A DNA stretch of 64,000 bases from Micromonospora kangleipakensis (GCF_004217615.1 NZ_SHLD01000001.1:4898001-4962000), one strand, 5' to 3'; positions 44,131 through 53,747 are shown, counted from the stretch's first letter. Notes: generated by a model not told the origin, from the letters alone. A program made the numbers and translations.

Positions 44131-45180
44131 TCAGCTACGGGAGCGCGGCAGGCAGCACTGCTTGTACTTGCGGCCCGAGCCGCACCAGCAGGCGTCGTTG
44201 CGCTCCGACGGCCAGGAAATCTGCGCGCCGGGCCGGGTCGCCAGATCTCGCGCGTAGCGGGTGCGGATCTCCGGATCCGTGGGATCCCCGTTGTGCCGGC
44301 TGGCATAGCCGTTCAGCCCATCCACCGATGCGCTGACCACGCTCAGCCCGGTCCGGCCGGTGTTGGCCTGCTGGACGAGGTGCCGTTCCAGGCGGCCCCG
44401 GTGCGCGTCCCAGTCCGGCCCGTACGCCTCGGTCAGCTCGGCGTGCTCGGCGAGCAGGCGGTCGAACTCGGCCCGGGGCCAGAAGAGCAGGTCCGGCTCC
44501 GTGCCCTGCCGCTGCTCCGCCCGGCGGACGAGCTGAGCCTCCAGCCGGTCCGCCAGATCGTCCTGCCGATCATGCGGCAGGTTCAAGTCCCGGCGTACCC
44601 GGTGCCGCTGTTGCAGCAGGAAGAAGAGGACGCCGGGCGCCTCCGGAGGGCCGACCTCCACCGTCGCCTCGGCGGCGGGTACGGCCTCCGTTGGTGCTCC
44701 GGCCGCAGTGGCGCGCCTGCCGAGCACGGTGTCGACCGCCTCGCTCAGCCACTCCTCGGCGATCACCGAGAGACCGCCGGCGTCCAGGGCCGCGCTGACG
44801 TACGCCGGGGCCTCGGGCTGCTCGATCAGGAGCTGGCGCAGCGCGGTGAGCTCCGCCATCGCCTCGTCCTCCCGGCCGCCGGCCCGGAACAGGATCCGGG
44901 CCCGCATCGCCCGGGCGAAGCCGGCCCGGGCATCCTCTACCGACGGGTACGCCTCCAAGGCCCGGTCCGCGTACCGGAGCGCGGCGTCCAGCCGCCCTCG
45001 GATCTCGGCGATCTCCGCGGCCAGGGTCAGCGCGTCCCCGGCGTCCTCCGGCTCCGCCAGCCGGCCCTGCTCCACCGCGTCTGCCAGGTCGGCGGCGACG
45101 CCGAGCGGATTGGCCGCGCCGAGCGCCGAGCGGCGAAGTTCGTCGAGGTCAGCGGTGGTGATCACATCTCTCGTCGGCAC
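44131..45180 (-). CDS. SEC-C motif protein with helical repeats
   Basis: A 349-residue protein. GTG 45180 (VPTRDVITTADL) has TACCGT 6 nt upstream and no ribosome-binding site, suggesting a leaderless mRNA. The N-terminal half is TPR-like (ADLADAVEQGRLAEPEDAGD, RLDAALRYADRALEAYPSVE). The C-terminus is a SEC-C zinc-binding motif, NDACWCGSGRKYKQCCLP (C-x-C-x8-C-C), known from SecA tails and many stand-alone proteins where it binds zinc and nucleic acid or ribosomes. Function of this protein is unknown. Confidence 0.85.
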   Translation of the reverse strand: MPTRDVITTADLDELRRSALGAANPLGVAADLADAVEQGRLAEPEDAGDALTLAAEIAEIRGRLDAALRYADRALEAYPSVEDARAGFARAMRARILFRAGGREDEAMAELTALRQLLIEQPEAPAYVSAALDAGGLSVIAEEWLSEAVDTVLGRRATAAGAPTEAVPAAEATVEVGPPEAPGVLFFLLQQRHRVRRDLNLPHDRQDDLADRLEAQLVRRAEQRQGTEPDLLFWPRAEFDRLLAEHAELTEAYGPDWDAHRGRLERHLVQQANTGRTGLSVVSASVDGLNGYASRHNGDPTDPEIRTRYARDLATRPGAQISWPSERNDACWCGSGRKYKQCCLPRSRS

Positions 45181-45944
45181 GATCTCACGGTACGTCGGGT
45201 TCCGTCCGTAGCGCTGGCTGATCACCTGTTACGCCGATCTCACGCTGCCTCGGGCCGCCGTCCCGGGCGGGAATCGGGGCGTCGGTCTCGGCCGGGGACC
45301 CGGCCGTCGAGAGGCAGGGCGGCTCTTCTTTGGCTGAGATGCGGACGCTGGCTGCGGCGCGAATGGGTGCCGAGCATCCAAGGGGCGGCGTCCCGAGGGT
45401 GGCCGCGCCGACGGCACCACGATCGCGACGGAGATCGTCGGGCCGGCGATCTTGCCCAGGGCACATCGGTTCGCCGACGGTCGATACTGCGGGTGCGCCG
45501 AGCGCTCTCCGAGCAGCGGTGGTGGTCCTACTCCTGACGGCGTCGGTGGCCTGTGACAGCCCGGCGACCGACGCAGCTCCGCCGGTGTCCTCGCCGGCGA
45601 TACCGCGAACCGGTGCTCGGTAAGGTCGTTACCGAGCACTCGGGCCACGTCGGGCGCGACGTCGCCCTGCCGGAGTGGCTGGTTCTTGGCGATCGGTGAC
45701 CAGCCGTACCTGGTGGAATCGGAGCCTGCGCTGGCAGTGGCTGATCTGGGCGCGGTATTGGTGTCGCCGTCATGGCCGGCCTGACCACTTCGGAGTTACG
45801 CAGGACGCTGCACCGACTCGAGGCTGACGTTTACTCAGCGTGACCGGTGCGCTGAGACACAGCGCGCACGGTCGGCGGCATGAGCGCGCATCTGGCGACC
45901 TAAGCCGGCTATCCACCGACCCCCTGGTCTGGTAGATAGTGACC
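45181..45944. other. Decayed region with a lipoprotein-signal relic
   Basis: A plus frame around 45498-45623 encodes LRAAVVVLLLTASVACDSPA, a lipoprotein signal with lipobox-like SVAC, followed by only about 18 residues before a stop. It is probably the 5' remnant of a secreted protein. Nothing else is supported, apart from a partial copy of the dispersed GGACGCTGCACC motif near 45802. Confidence 0.5.
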
Positions 45945-46385
45945 ATGGCGAAACGGTCTGGTGGATTCGGTAGAGCGCTCACGCGAGGGTTTCTGCGTAC
46001 GGCCGTGTGGCTGTACCGGCGCAGCGGCGGGAAGCTCGGCGGCAAGATGTTCGGCGCACCGGTGCTGTTGCTGACTACCACCGGGCGCAAGTCGGGGCGG
46101 TCGTGGACGGTACCGTTGATGTACCAGACCGACGGCGACAGATGGGTGATCATCGCGTCCAACGGCGGCAGCGCCAGGCACCCCGCCTGGTGGCTCAATC
46201 TGCGCTCGCAGCCGGACGCCTCCATACAGATCGCCCGGCAGACCTACCTGGTCACCGCCAGCGAGACCGCCGGCGAGAACCGCGAGCGCCTGTGGCGGCA
46301 GATGGCCGACATGTACAAGGGCTACGACGGGTACGCGCGGAAGACCACCCGCCAGATTCCCGTGGTTGTACTGCAAAGGCGCTAA
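45945..46385 (+). CDS. Deazaflavin (F420)-dependent nitroreductase family protein
   Basis: A 146-residue Ddn-like protein with the split-barrel fold: APVLLLTTTGRKSGRSWTVP, LMYQTDGDRWVIIASNGGSA, RHPAWWLNLRSQPDASIQIA and a final IPVVVLQRR strand. Members bind F420 through the TTxGRKSG region and reduce quinones, nitro-imidazoles or other acceptors. ATG 45945 is used; GTG 45939 two codons earlier is possible. Complete, monocistronic. Confidence 0.9.
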   Translation: MAKRSGGFGRALTRGFLRTAVWLYRRSGGKLGGKMFGAPVLLLTTTGRKSGRSWTVPLMYQTDGDRWVIIASNGGSARHPAWWLNLRSQPDASIQIARQTYLVTASETAGENRERLWRQMADMYKGYDGYARKTTRQIPVVVLQRR

Positions 46386-46491
46386 CGCATGCTGCCCGAC
46401 GGTTTGCACGCCCGCAATGCGACATGACAGGGCGTTCGATCAGCAGTGCGCCCTGTCCGTTCCGTCAGTTAGCGATCTGCCGTTGGCGGCG

Positions 46492-46960
46492 TTACTGGCT
46501 CGCAGGTGCCCGATGCCCGTAGTGGTGCTGGCGTACCAGTGGATCGTTCGCCACGACGAAGTCGATCACATCCCAGAACTCGCTGAGTTTTGGGTGGGCC
46601 AGGGCCTCGGCTCGCGTGAGCTTGTGACCGTAGAGGGGGCCGTTGGCGCCGCCGAGGCAGCGTCTACCGCAGTAGCCCCAGGCAGATCGCTGCCGGCGCC
46701 TGGGCCGAAGCGGCAGCCGAAGGTGAGGTGGTCGTCGTAGTCGGTGTCCTGACCCCACGTACCGAATACCACGTCAATCCAGCTTTCGCGTACGCCAGCA
46801 TGGTTGTAACACGCGGCAAAGAACACCGCGTACGGGAGGCCGTCACGAGTCACCATGCACCAGGTGCGGCGGCTGGGTTGCCCGCAGCACTCACAGGTCT
46901 TCTCGGCGCCGCCACGGTACGACTCATCGCTCTCCAGCACGGCAAGATTGGCAGCTGACC
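46492..46960 (-). pseudogene. Hypothetical CxCC-motif protein with frameshift
   Basis: One minus frame carries EKTCECCGQPSRRTWCMVTR and SWIDVVFGTWGQDTDYDDHL, typical of a small actinobacterial family of unknown function. Near 46690 the frame breaks, and the expected C-terminus (GPLYGHKLTRAEALAHPKLS, EFWDVIDFVVANDP) continues in another frame to 46492. One or two bases have been gained or lost. The N-terminus is uncertain. Confidence 0.65.
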
Positions 46961-47186
46961 CCCTTCGGCCGGAACTGTCTCCGGTTCTTGGGAGACCGTC
47001 GCTGACGGCCGGCGCGGGAACAGCTCTTGACCTCTTCGTCCCGAACGCCGGTGCGGCGCAGCGTCTGCTGCGGTCGGTTGTCATCCCGTGCCGCTCAGCT
47101 CGGCTACCACGCCGCCTGCTGTCGTGACGTGTCGGCCACAGGCGGCACGTTCGATGCTTCCTCTCTGCTTCCGCGCGGGCGGTCGC

Positions 47187-47615
47187 TCAGTCGGAGATGC
47201 CGGTGTGCCCGACGACCTTCTCCACGGTCAGGCGCACCAGCAGCTCGCCCGGCACGGCGTTGCGCGCCCCGTATGCCTCGGCCAGGTCCGGCCCCATGTA
47301 GCGCTCGGCGATCCGGATCGCCCACCGCCGCATCTCGGGCAGGTCCTCGGTGATCGTCGCGCGCCCACGCAGCGTCACGAACGCGTACGGCGGGTTCTCG
47401 TCGTCGACGCACAGCACGGCCCTGCCGTCGCGGGCGAGGTTGCGGCCCTTCACCGAGGTCTTGCCGGTGTTGAACAGCACGTCGTCGCCGTCGAGTAAGA
47501 AACACACTGGGACGACGTGCGGCGAGCCGTCGGCCCGTGTCGTCGCGAGCTTGCCGGTGCGGGTGCCGTACGAGACGAACTGCTGCCACTGCCCATCGAT
47601 CATCGACTTTGCCAT
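47187..47615 (-). CDS. PPOX-class (F420-dependent) oxidoreductase
   Basis: A 142-residue split-barrel protein; ATG 47615 (MAKSMIDGQWQQFV) chosen over an in-frame start at 47648. Signature: GTRTGKLATTRADGSPHVVP, VCFLLDGDDVLFNTGKTSVK and LRGRATITEDLPEM. Enzymes of this pyridoxamine-oxidase-like class use F420 or heme/biliverdin. Complete, alone. Confidence 0.88.
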   Translation of the reverse strand: MAKSMIDGQWQQFVSYGTRTGKLATTRADGSPHVVPVCFLLDGDDVLFNTGKTSVKGRNLARDGRAVLCVDDENPPYAFVTLRGRATITEDLPEMRRWAIRIAERYMGPDLAEAYGARNAVPGELLVRLTVEKVVGHTGISD

Positions 47616-48110
47616 GCGGCCATTGTGGTGCCGTCCGGCCGCAACCATCGCGGACTGCTGCTGCCTGACGCCTCGCTTACAAGGCGCACCCGGCGATGGT
47701 CACGGCGTCCGCCACCGTTCGGGACGTCCGAGACCTTTCCCTGATCCGTCCGCTGGTGTGCGCTGGCGTTCGGCTCCGTTGATGTCAGGTGCGGATGTCA
47801 GACGGGACGCTCGACCCCCACACTGCCAGGGGCGACCTCAGTGTTTCCGCTGGGCTGGGAAGCCACTGATGCTCGGAGCCGAGTCTCATCGCCAACATCG
47901 ACTGCAACAGCGACAAAGCCACCACTTGGTGGGCGGAGTACGTGGCGCCGGAGGACATATGCCCCTTTTCGCATCGTCGTCGGGCTCTCCACCTCTTCGC
48001 CTGGCTACTGCCGCGTCTCATTGCCCGCAGTCCCCTGTGTCCGACTGTTGACAGCCGGAAAACCAAACGGGTAATGGGCGTCCACTCCTGCGGCCAGTCA
48101 CACTCGCGCA
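47616..48110. other. No supported gene
   Basis: Overlapping open frames on both strands lack start signals, families and coding bias. The right end contains the leader of the small anchored protein. Confidence 0.45.
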
Positions 48111-48548
48111 GTGAAGCACCGCGCTCCCCCGCCGGCCGGAGTCCTCTCGAAAGCCAAGCGCTACCCGGCGACGGTCATCGAGGTCACCTTCGCGGTGCTG
48201 CTGGTCCTCTGCTCTTGCGGTAACGCCTTGGGCGAGTTCCTCAGCGACGACGAGCCGACGACCACCCCTTCGGTGAGCGCAAGCGCCGACCACATCGCCG
48301 CCCTCCCCTCCAACTTCGCCCCGGCCAGTCCATCGCTGACGCCGAGCAAGACGGCCAAGCCCACCCCGAAGCCGACGCGCAGCCCCCAGTCAACCGTGAA
48401 GCGCACCACCCGCCCGTCCATGCGCAACGGTGTGCACCCCGGTGGGTCCTGCCAGGCGGCCGGCGCGGTGGGACGCACCAGCACAGGGAAGCTGATGGTG
48501 TGCAAGCGCTCGGCCGGGGACAGTCGGCTGCGGTGGCGGGCCGCCTGA
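48111..48548 (+). CDS. Small membrane-anchored protein with Pro/Thr/Ser-rich stalk
   Basis: A 145-residue protein from GTG 48111. One membrane helix (VIEVTFAVLLVLCSCGNALG) near residues 22-41 is followed by a threonine/serine/proline/lysine-rich linker (SLTPSKTAKPTPKPTRSPQS) and a C-terminal conserved block GGSCQAAGAVGRTSTGKLMV C. Small actinobacterial envelope proteins commonly end this way. The cysteines could form a disulfide outside the cell. Function unknown. Confidence 0.65.
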   Translation: MKHRAPPPAGVLSKAKRYPATVIEVTFAVLLVLCSCGNALGEFLSDDEPTTTPSVSASADHIAALPSNFAPASPSLTPSKTAKPTPKPTRSPQSTVKRTTRPSMRNGVHPGGSCQAAGAVGRTSTGKLMVCKRSAGDSRLRWRAA

Positions 48549-49042
48549 CCGCCGCCCGGATAACCAGCCTCCCAGCGTTGCTACACCAGGTCGGCTCACA
48601 GTGCGCCGAACACCTCGACAGTCCCCGGGAAGACGGCCTCGACTGGATCTTCACATCGCACTGGCCCAGACGATCCGCATGCATCAGGCGCCCGAACTCT
48701 TCGGTGTGAACGCGGGTACGACGCATCGTTGGACGCCATCCGATGCCGTCTTGCACCGGTGAGCAAGGCTTCGTTGCTGCCCTGTGTCGTCTCCTACTGC
48801 CCGCTGCTGGTCCTTTCGCTGCCTTCTGGCTGCCTCTGCCGCATGACGTGGCCGACTCCGCGACTGCTGCCGCTCGGGTGTTGTTCCGGATCTTGCCAGC
48901 CTCACCGCTCACGGTCGGGGCTTTCGCGCCGGGGCCCAATCCCTGATAAAGCCTCGACGCGGGCAGCGTCATCCAGCACACTCATCCTCACGGCCTTGGT
49001 GTCGATCATTGATGTCTTCAGCAACATCCATGATCACGCCAA
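48549..49042. other. No supported gene
   Basis: A long minus-strand frame (48241-48981) crosses this stretch and the preceding gene but has no start signal or family, and its codon pattern is poor. The right border is the IS3 element. Confidence 0.45.
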
Positions 49043-49074
49043 GTGTCAATCCCCTGGAATCGTGGAGGGCTCCG

Positions 49075-49989
49075 TTATGCGGCCTGGGCCTCCAGGGCGC
49101 GGGTCTCTGATCGTTCGTAGTCGATGGGTGAGCGCCAGTCGCAGACGGAGTGCCGGCGGCGCTGGTTGTAGAAGTCGGTGATCCAGGTGGCGATCTTCAG
49201 GCGGGCTTCGGTGCGGGTGCGGAAGTGGCGGCGGTGGACGTACTCGACCTTGATGGTGGAGAAGGTGGCCTCGGCGACGGCGTTGTCGAAGCAGGACCCG
49301 ACCCGGCCCATCGACTGGCGTACCTTCCATCGGGCGCAGGCCCGGGCAAAGTCGGCCGAGGTGTACTCGCTGCCCCTGTCGCTGTGAAAGATCACCCCTT
49401 CCACGCGGCCGCCGCGGGTGACGGCGGCCATGTTCAGCGCTGCGACGACCAGCCCGGCGTCGTGGTGGGCGCCCATCGCGTAGCCGAGGATCCGGCGCGA
49501 GTACAGGTCGATGACAGTGGCCAGATAGAGCTTGCCCTCGTCGGTGCGGATCTCGGTCATGTCGCCGCACCAGGCGACATCCGGCGCCGGCGCGGTGAAC
49601 ACCCGCTTGACCAGGTCCGGTGCGGCCGGACGTTTGCCCTGGCGGGTCAGGCTGCGCCGGCGGCGCTTGATACGGGCGGCCAGGCCGAACTCGGCCATGA
49701 GCTGCGCGATCGTGTTGTCGGAGACCTGCCAGCCCTGCTCGCGCAGCTCGATCCCGATGCGCGGGCTGCCGTAGGTGCCGCCCGAGTCGTCGAAGACCTT
49801 CGTGACCGCGGCTGCCAGCCGGGCACGCCGATCATCGCGGGGCGTTGGCGGCCGGTCGCGCCATTTGTAGAACCACGACTCGGACACTCCGAGGGCCCGG
49901 CAGGCGATCGCGTGCGGCACGTCATGCTCGGTCCTCTGGGAAGCGATGAACCCGGCCACGCTCACCGGCCCGTCGCTTCCTTGACCCAC
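49075..49989 (-). CDS. IS3 transposase OrfB
   Basis: A 304-residue DDE integrase. HTH_21-type start ([20 protein letters not shown]), rve core with Asp in [18 protein letters not shown], Asp in [16 protein letters not shown] and Glu in [18 protein letters not shown]. It ends [18 protein letters not shown]. It overlaps orfA by 28 bp in a different frame, so an OrfAB fusion by -1 frameshifting is the expected active form; the real OrfB may start later than ATG 49989. Confidence 0.9.
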   Translation of the reverse strand: MGQGSDGPVSVAGFIASQRTEHDVPHAIACRALGVSESWFYKWRDRPPTPRDDRRARLAAAVTKVFDDSGGTYGSPRIGIELREQGWQVSDNTIAQLMAEFGLAARIKRRRRSLTRQGKRPAAPDLVKRVFTAPAPDVAWCGDMTEIRTDEGKLYLATVIDLYSRRILGYAMGAHHDAGLVVAALNMAAVTRGGRVEGVIFHSDRGSEYTSADFARACARWKVRQSMGRVGSCFDNAVAEATFSTIKVEYVHRRHFRTRTEARLKIATWITDFYNQRRRHSVCDWRSPIDYERSETRALEAQAA

Positions 49990-50261
49990 AGGACCACGGA
50001 TCGCTTGAGGACATCACGCTCCATCGCCAGCTCCGCGTTCTCCCGCCGCAGCCGGGCCAGCTCCGCCCGCTCGTCCTCCGACAACTGCCCGGCAGCGGCC
50101 TCACCGCGAGTCTCGCGGTCCTTCTTCACCCAGTTGGCAAGGGTGCCGTCGTTGATCCCCAGGTCACGCGCGACCTGCGCGATCGACTTCCCGGTCTCCC
50201 GCACGATGCGCACCGCGCCCGCCCGGAACTCCGGATCGAACTGGCGTCTCGTCTCAGCCAT
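49962..50261 (-). CDS. IS3 transposase OrfA
   Basis: A 99-residue HTH protein: [40 protein letters not shown], then a leucine-zipper-like [20 protein letters not shown]. It overlaps orfB. Complete. Confidence 0.9.
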   Translation of the reverse strand: MAETRRQFDPEFRAGAVRIVRETGKSIAQVARDLGINDGTLANWVKKDRETRGEAAAGQLSEDERAELARLRRENAELAMERDVLKRSVVLWVKEATGR

Positions 50262-50380
50262 GAACCTCTATCCCTCAAGCTCTGGCCTCCACGCTACGAG
50301 GGGAATGGCACAAGGCCGCTTGCTGCCCACAGTGCGCAGGCGGATCCCGGGTCGAATCCGCAGCTGATCGGGCCGGCAGG

Positions 50381-50572
50381 TTAAACGACAAGCTTAGTGG
50401 TGTCGTCGCCGGCGTGCTCGGTGTCGTGCATGCGTTTGGCGAGCTCCGCCCAGCGCTCGTGCGGCGCGGCGACGAACTCCATGAGAATGGCAGCGCTCTC
50501 GACGACATTCGAGCCGGCCTTGCTGAAGAGGGTGAAGAACTTCTCGTTCCGCGGCTGTATCCGTAGGCCCAC
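50381..50572 (-). pseudogene. DUF47 (PhoU-like, Pit accessory) protein, N-terminal fragment
   Basis: GTG 50572 with AGGAGG upstream; the frame reads IQPRNEKFFTLFSKAGSNVV, ESAAILMEFVAAPHERWAEL and MHDTEHAGDDTT, matching the first 60 residues of DUF47 proteins, which normally have about 205 and are co-transcribed with the phosphate transporter pit. The frame then stops at LVV. The rest of the gene and pit are missing; the IS3 element lies 70 bp away and may have mediated the deletion. Confidence 0.75.
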
Positions 50573-50704
50573 GGGAGATCCTCCTGGGCCGACAGTACCG
50601 CCGTACGCGGCGCGACGCCGCTTCGCGGGGAGGTTGTCCGTCCAGCGGACGATCAAGGGAAAGGGAAGTACCCACTCCCTTCCACTCTCAACATATACCG
50701 CACC

Positions 50705-50746
50705 GGGGGACTTGCGGCAAGACCCGGGTCGTGCCGCAGAATTGCC
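50705..50746 (+). promoter_or_regulatory. Rifamycin-associated element (RAE)-like palindrome
   Basis: TGCGGCA (50713-50719) and TGCCGCA (50732-50738) are symmetric around GACCCGGGTC (50721-50730), so the region is one palindrome centred at 50725. It starts GGGGGACTTGCGGCAAGA. This closely resembles the RAE known upstream of rifamycin-inactivating genes and helR in actinomycetes, quoted from memory. It sits 38 bp before the ATG of a decayed rifampicin glycosyltransferase-like gene and upstream of helR, the context in which RAEs occur. Confidence 0.75.
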
Positions 50747-50830
50747 GGCCGAGGCCAGAACCTACGGAAATGGGAGTCGCGAAATGCGTGTGTTGTTGTC
50801 GACGATCGGGTCGCGCGGGGACGGGGTTTC

Positions 50831-51232
50831 ATGCTGACGTGCATGGTCTTCACCCAAACAGAACTCGACTACCTGGCCACGCAGCGCATCGGGCGGCTGG
50901 CCACCGTCTCGCCCGACGGGCAGGTGCAGAACAACCCGACCAACTTCTTCGTCGATGCCGGCACTGGCACGATCGTCATCGGCGGGGGCGCGCTGGGCTC
51001 GTCGAAGAAGTTCCGGAACGTCCAGCAGGGCAGCACGGTCGCGTTCGTCGTGGACGACCTGGCGACGGTCGATCCGTGGGCGCCCCGAGGCATCGAGATC
51101 CGGGGCACGGCGGTGGCGCTGACGGACCACGAGCCGCCCCTGCCGTACCTCTCTCGGGAGATCATCAGGATCACACCTACCAAGATCGTCTCGTGGGGGC
51201 TGGACGGGCCGCGAGCGAGCCGTACGGTGTGA
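50831..51232 (+). CDS. PPOX-class F420-dependent oxidoreductase
   Basis: A 133-residue protein from ATG 50831; ATG 50843 (MVFTQTELDYL) is an alternative start nearer the family consensus. Split-barrel motifs: LATQRIGRLATVSPDGQVQN, NPTNFFVDAGTGTIVIGGGA, KKFRNVQQGSTVAFVVDDLA and the end RITPTKIVSWGLDG. It is intact and sits inside the glycosyltransferase relic, directly after its first 13 codons. A transcript started at the RAE-like promoter would cover it. Confidence 0.87.
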   Translation: MLTCMVFTQTELDYLATQRIGRLATVSPDGQVQNNPTNFFVDAGTGTIVIGGGALGSSKKFRNVQQGSTVAFVVDDLATVDPWAPRGIEIRGTAVALTDHEPPLPYLSREIIRITPTKIVSWGLDGPRASRTV

Positions 51233-51565
51233 AATCTCGCCAGGACGGGGCTACACAAGCCTGAGCGGGTGGGAGATGGCGACGTAGCACACGCGGTGGA
51301 GCGGGCCTGCGCAGGCCGCTCGCCATGCTGTCGCGCCCGGACCGGTTGGGCGACGTGCCGGTCGTGGTCATGCTGCCGTCGCCGCACCACCCGCCGCACC
51401 CGCTGCCGGGCCGGCCGTTCCCGCCGGACGTGACCGACAACCGGTGCTGTGGGACCTGGACGCCCAGAGCTATGACGCGCTGTTCGGCGCGGCGCTCAAC
51501 ATCCACCGGGCGTCGATCGGCCTGCCACCGGTGGACAACGTCCGCGACCACGTCTTGGGCCGCGC

Positions 51566-51742
51566 GACGACGCGTACGCGCAGGTCGTCGCGGCCGTGAC
51601 GGGCGCCGCGTTCCGCACCGCGATGATGCGCCGGGCCACGGCGGGCGACGGCGCGGCCCCACTCGCCGACCAGGTGGACGAGGCGTTCGCGATGCTCGCC
51701 GGCGGCCTGGCCACACCCACCCCTACCACCGAGGAGAGCTGA
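51566..51742 (+). pseudogene. TetR-type regulator, C-terminal fragment
   Basis: The frame DDAYAQVVAAVTGAAFRTAM, MRRATAGDGAAPLADQVDEA, FAMLAGGLATP fits the end of a TetR ligand-binding domain. No DNA-binding domain remains; it joins piece 2 of the glycosyltransferase at about 51560. Its TGA overlaps the ATG of the MFS gene, the usual regulator-transporter coupling, so both came in together. Confidence 0.65.
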
Positions 51743-53397
51743 TGACCGTTCAACCCGAGCCGGGCGCGGCCGGGACCCCGGCGGCGATCGCGCCGGACGA
51801 CCTGGCCGTGGCCGGCGTGCCCGCGGCCGCCGAGGCGGCCGCCCGCGACGAGGTGCCCGCCGAGCAGTCCGGGCGGATGTCGCACGCCGAAGTGATCCAG
51901 GCGCTGTCCGGCCTCATGCTCGGCATGTTCGTCACGATCCTGGCCTCGACGATCGTCTCCAACGCGCTGCCGCGCATCATCGCCGACCTCGGGGGCACCC
52001 AGTCGGTCTACACCTGGGTGGTCACCACCGAGCTGCTGTCGATGACCGCGACCGTGCCGCTCTGGGGCAAGATGGCCGACCTCTACAGTAAGAAGCTGCT
52101 GATCCAGCTCTCGCTGAGCCTGTTCGTGGTCGGCTCGCTGATCGCCGGCTTCGCGCCGAACGTCACGCTGCTGCTGGTCAGCCGCATCGCGCAGGGCGTG
52201 GGCGCCGGCGGCATGGGCGCGCTCGCGATGATCGTGATGGCCGCGATGATCCCGCCGCGCGAGCTGGGCCGCTACTCCGGCGTCTTCGGCGCGGTGTTCG
52301 GCGCGGCCACGATCGCCGGCCCGCTGATCGGCGGCGTGCTGGTGGACACCTCGTGGCTGGGCTGGCGCTGGTGCTTCTTCATCGGCATCCCGTTCTCGCT
52401 GGCCGCGATCGCCCTGCTGCAGAAGACGCTGCACCTGCCGGTCGTCCGCCGGCCCGTGAAGGTCGACTGGCTGGGCGCGCTGCTGATCATGGCCGGCGTC
52501 TGCACGCTGCTGATCTGGTCCAGCCTGGCCGGTCAGCACTTCGCCTGGGGCTCGTGGCAGACCGCGGCGCTCGTCTGCGGCGGCGTGCTCCTGCTCGCGC
52601 TCGCGGTGTGGACCGAGTCGCGGGCCGCGGAGCCGATCATCCCGCTCGGCATCTTCCGCAACCGCACGGTAGCGCTGACCGTGGTGGCCAGCACGCTGGT
52701 CGGCGTGGCGCTGTTCGGCGGTACGGTGTTCCTGTCGCAGTACTTCCAGGTAGCGCTCGGTAAGTCCCCGACGGTGGCCGGCCTGATGAGCCTGCCGATG
52801 ATTTTCGGTCTGCTGGTGTCCTCGACGGTCGCCGGACAACTCATCACGCGGTTCGGGCGCTGGAAGGCGTACCTGGTGGTGGGCTCGCTCGTGATGACCG
52901 GCGGGTTCCTGTTGCTCAGCACGATCGACGCGAAGACCGGCGTGGTGCTGCTGGCGGCGTACCTGGTGGTGCTCGGGATCGGGGTCGGCATGCTCATGCA
53001 GAACCTCGTGCTCGCCGCGCAGAACGACGTGCCCGCGGCCGAGTTGGGTGCGGCCACCTCGACGCTCACCTTCTTCCGCAGCATGGGCGGCGCGATCGGG
53101 GTGAGCGCGCTGGGCGCGGTGCTCACCAACAGGGTGACCTCGCTCTTCGTCGACCACTTCGGTGCGGCGGCGACCGGGGGAGGCAGCGCCAAGGTGCCCG
53201 ACCTCGAGACGCTGCCCGCGCCGGTCCTCGCCGTGATCCGCGACATCTACGGCACGGCGACCTCGGACCTGTTCCTGGTGGCCGCGCCGATCGCGTTCCT
53301 CGCCGTGCTCGCGGTGGTCTTCATCAAGGAGAAGCCGCTGTCCACCCTCACCGGCGACGAGCGCCGCGCGCGGGAAGCGGCGGCGGCACCGCACTGA
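51742..53397 (+). CDS. MFS drug transporter, DHA2 (14-TM) type
   Basis: A 551-residue protein; ATG 51742 with GAGGAGAG upstream. After a 45-residue cytoplasmic leader come 14 membrane helices. Motif A is LWGKMADLYSKKLLIQLSLS, motif C-like VFGAVFGAATIAGPLIGGVL is typical of antiporters, and AAQNDVPAAELGAATSTLTF is the DHA2 loop. EmrB/QacA relatives export drugs with proton exchange. Complete, followed by a hairpin terminator. It sits inside the glycosyltransferase relic, together with a TetR fragment. Confidence 0.93.
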   Translation: MTVQPEPGAAGTPAAIAPDDLAVAGVPAAAEAAARDEVPAEQSGRMSHAEVIQALSGLMLGMFVTILASTIVSNALPRIIADLGGTQSVYTWVVTTELLSMTATVPLWGKMADLYSKKLLIQLSLSLFVVGSLIAGFAPNVTLLLVSRIAQGVGAGGMGALAMIVMAAMIPPRELGRYSGVFGAVFGAATIAGPLIGGVLVDTSWLGWRWCFFIGIPFSLAAIALLQKTLHLPVVRRPVKVDWLGALLIMAGVCTLLIWSSLAGQHFAWGSWQTAALVCGGVLLLALAVWTESRAAEPIIPLGIFRNRTVALTVVASTLVGVALFGGTVFLSQYFQVALGKSPTVAGLMSLPMIFGLLVSSTVAGQLITRFGRWKAYLVVGSLVMTGGFLLLSTIDAKTGVVLLAAYLVVLGIGVGMLMQNLVLAAQNDVPAAELGAATSTLTFFRSMGGAIGVSALGAVLTNRVTSLFVDHFGAAATGGGSAKVPDLETLPAPVLAVIRDIYGTATSDLFLVAAPIAFLAVLAVVFIKEKPLSTLTGDERRAREAAAAPH

Positions 53398-53406
53398 GTC
53401 GCGGGA

Positions 53407-53435
53407 CGCCTGGCCCGTCGGCCACGGGTCAGGCG
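53407..53435 (+). terminator. Hairpin after the MFS gene
   Basis: An 11-bp stem GCCTGGCCCGT / ACGGGTCAGGC (one G-U) with a 5-nt loop, 10 bp after the MFS stop. Confidence 0.6.
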
Positions 53436-53747
53436 CCGCGCGGGGCGTACATGATGGCGGCCACGCCGCACCGACCACCCGTGGCTGGCGGCGGACCCGA
53501 TCCTGGGCCTGTGGCAGGAGCCGGCGGACCTCGACGTCGTGCAGACCGGCGCGTGGATCCTGCCGGACGAACGCCCACTCCCGGCCGAGTTGGTGGCGTT
53601 CCTGGACGCCGGCATATACGTGGGTTTCGGCAGCATGCCCATGCGCGCCTCGAAAGACGCCGCCGGGTGGCCATCGAGGCGATCCGTGCGCAGGGCCGCC
53701 GCGCACTCGTCTCCCATTGCAAGCGACCTCAGATCGGAGCTGATGAC

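Larger units (their letters stand above)
49043..50311 (-). mobile_element. IS3-family insertion sequence, apparently intact
   Basis: The left end GTGTCAATCCCC (49043) and the right end, read inward as GTGCCATTCCCC (from 50311), match at 10 of 12 positions; both continue to CGTGGAGG about 10-15 bp inside. Two overlapping orfs on the minus strand fill the element. AA flanks both ends, and a full 3-bp target duplication is ambiguous. It lies beside a truncated DUF47 gene. Confidence 0.85.
50784..53718 (+). pseudogene. rgt: Rifampicin glycosyltransferase-like gene in three fragments
   Basis: Three collinear pieces of one UDP-glycosyltransferase (YjiC/Rgt type) are seen. Piece 1 (50784-50822): MRVLLSTIGSRGD. 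Piece 2 (about 51350-51560): LPSPHHPPHPLPGRPFPPDV, a -1 frameshift, then LWDLDAQSYDALFGAALNIH and RASIGLPPVDNVRDHV. Piece 3 (53473-53718): HPWLAADPILGLWQEPADLD, VVQTGAWILPDERPLPAELV, YVGFGSMPMRASKD and, after another shift, AIEAIRAQGRRALVSH. Between 1 and 2 lies a PPOX gene; between 2 and 3 a TetR fragment and an MFS gene. The C-terminal donor-binding domain is gone. Rgt specificity is inferred from the RAE and helR context. Confidence 0.72.

Noticed and set aside
51496..53706. 736-codon minus-strand frame opposite the MFS gene
   Set aside because: Complement of a 14-helix transporter; composition (Arg/His/Gly/Gln-rich) is that of a shadow frame.
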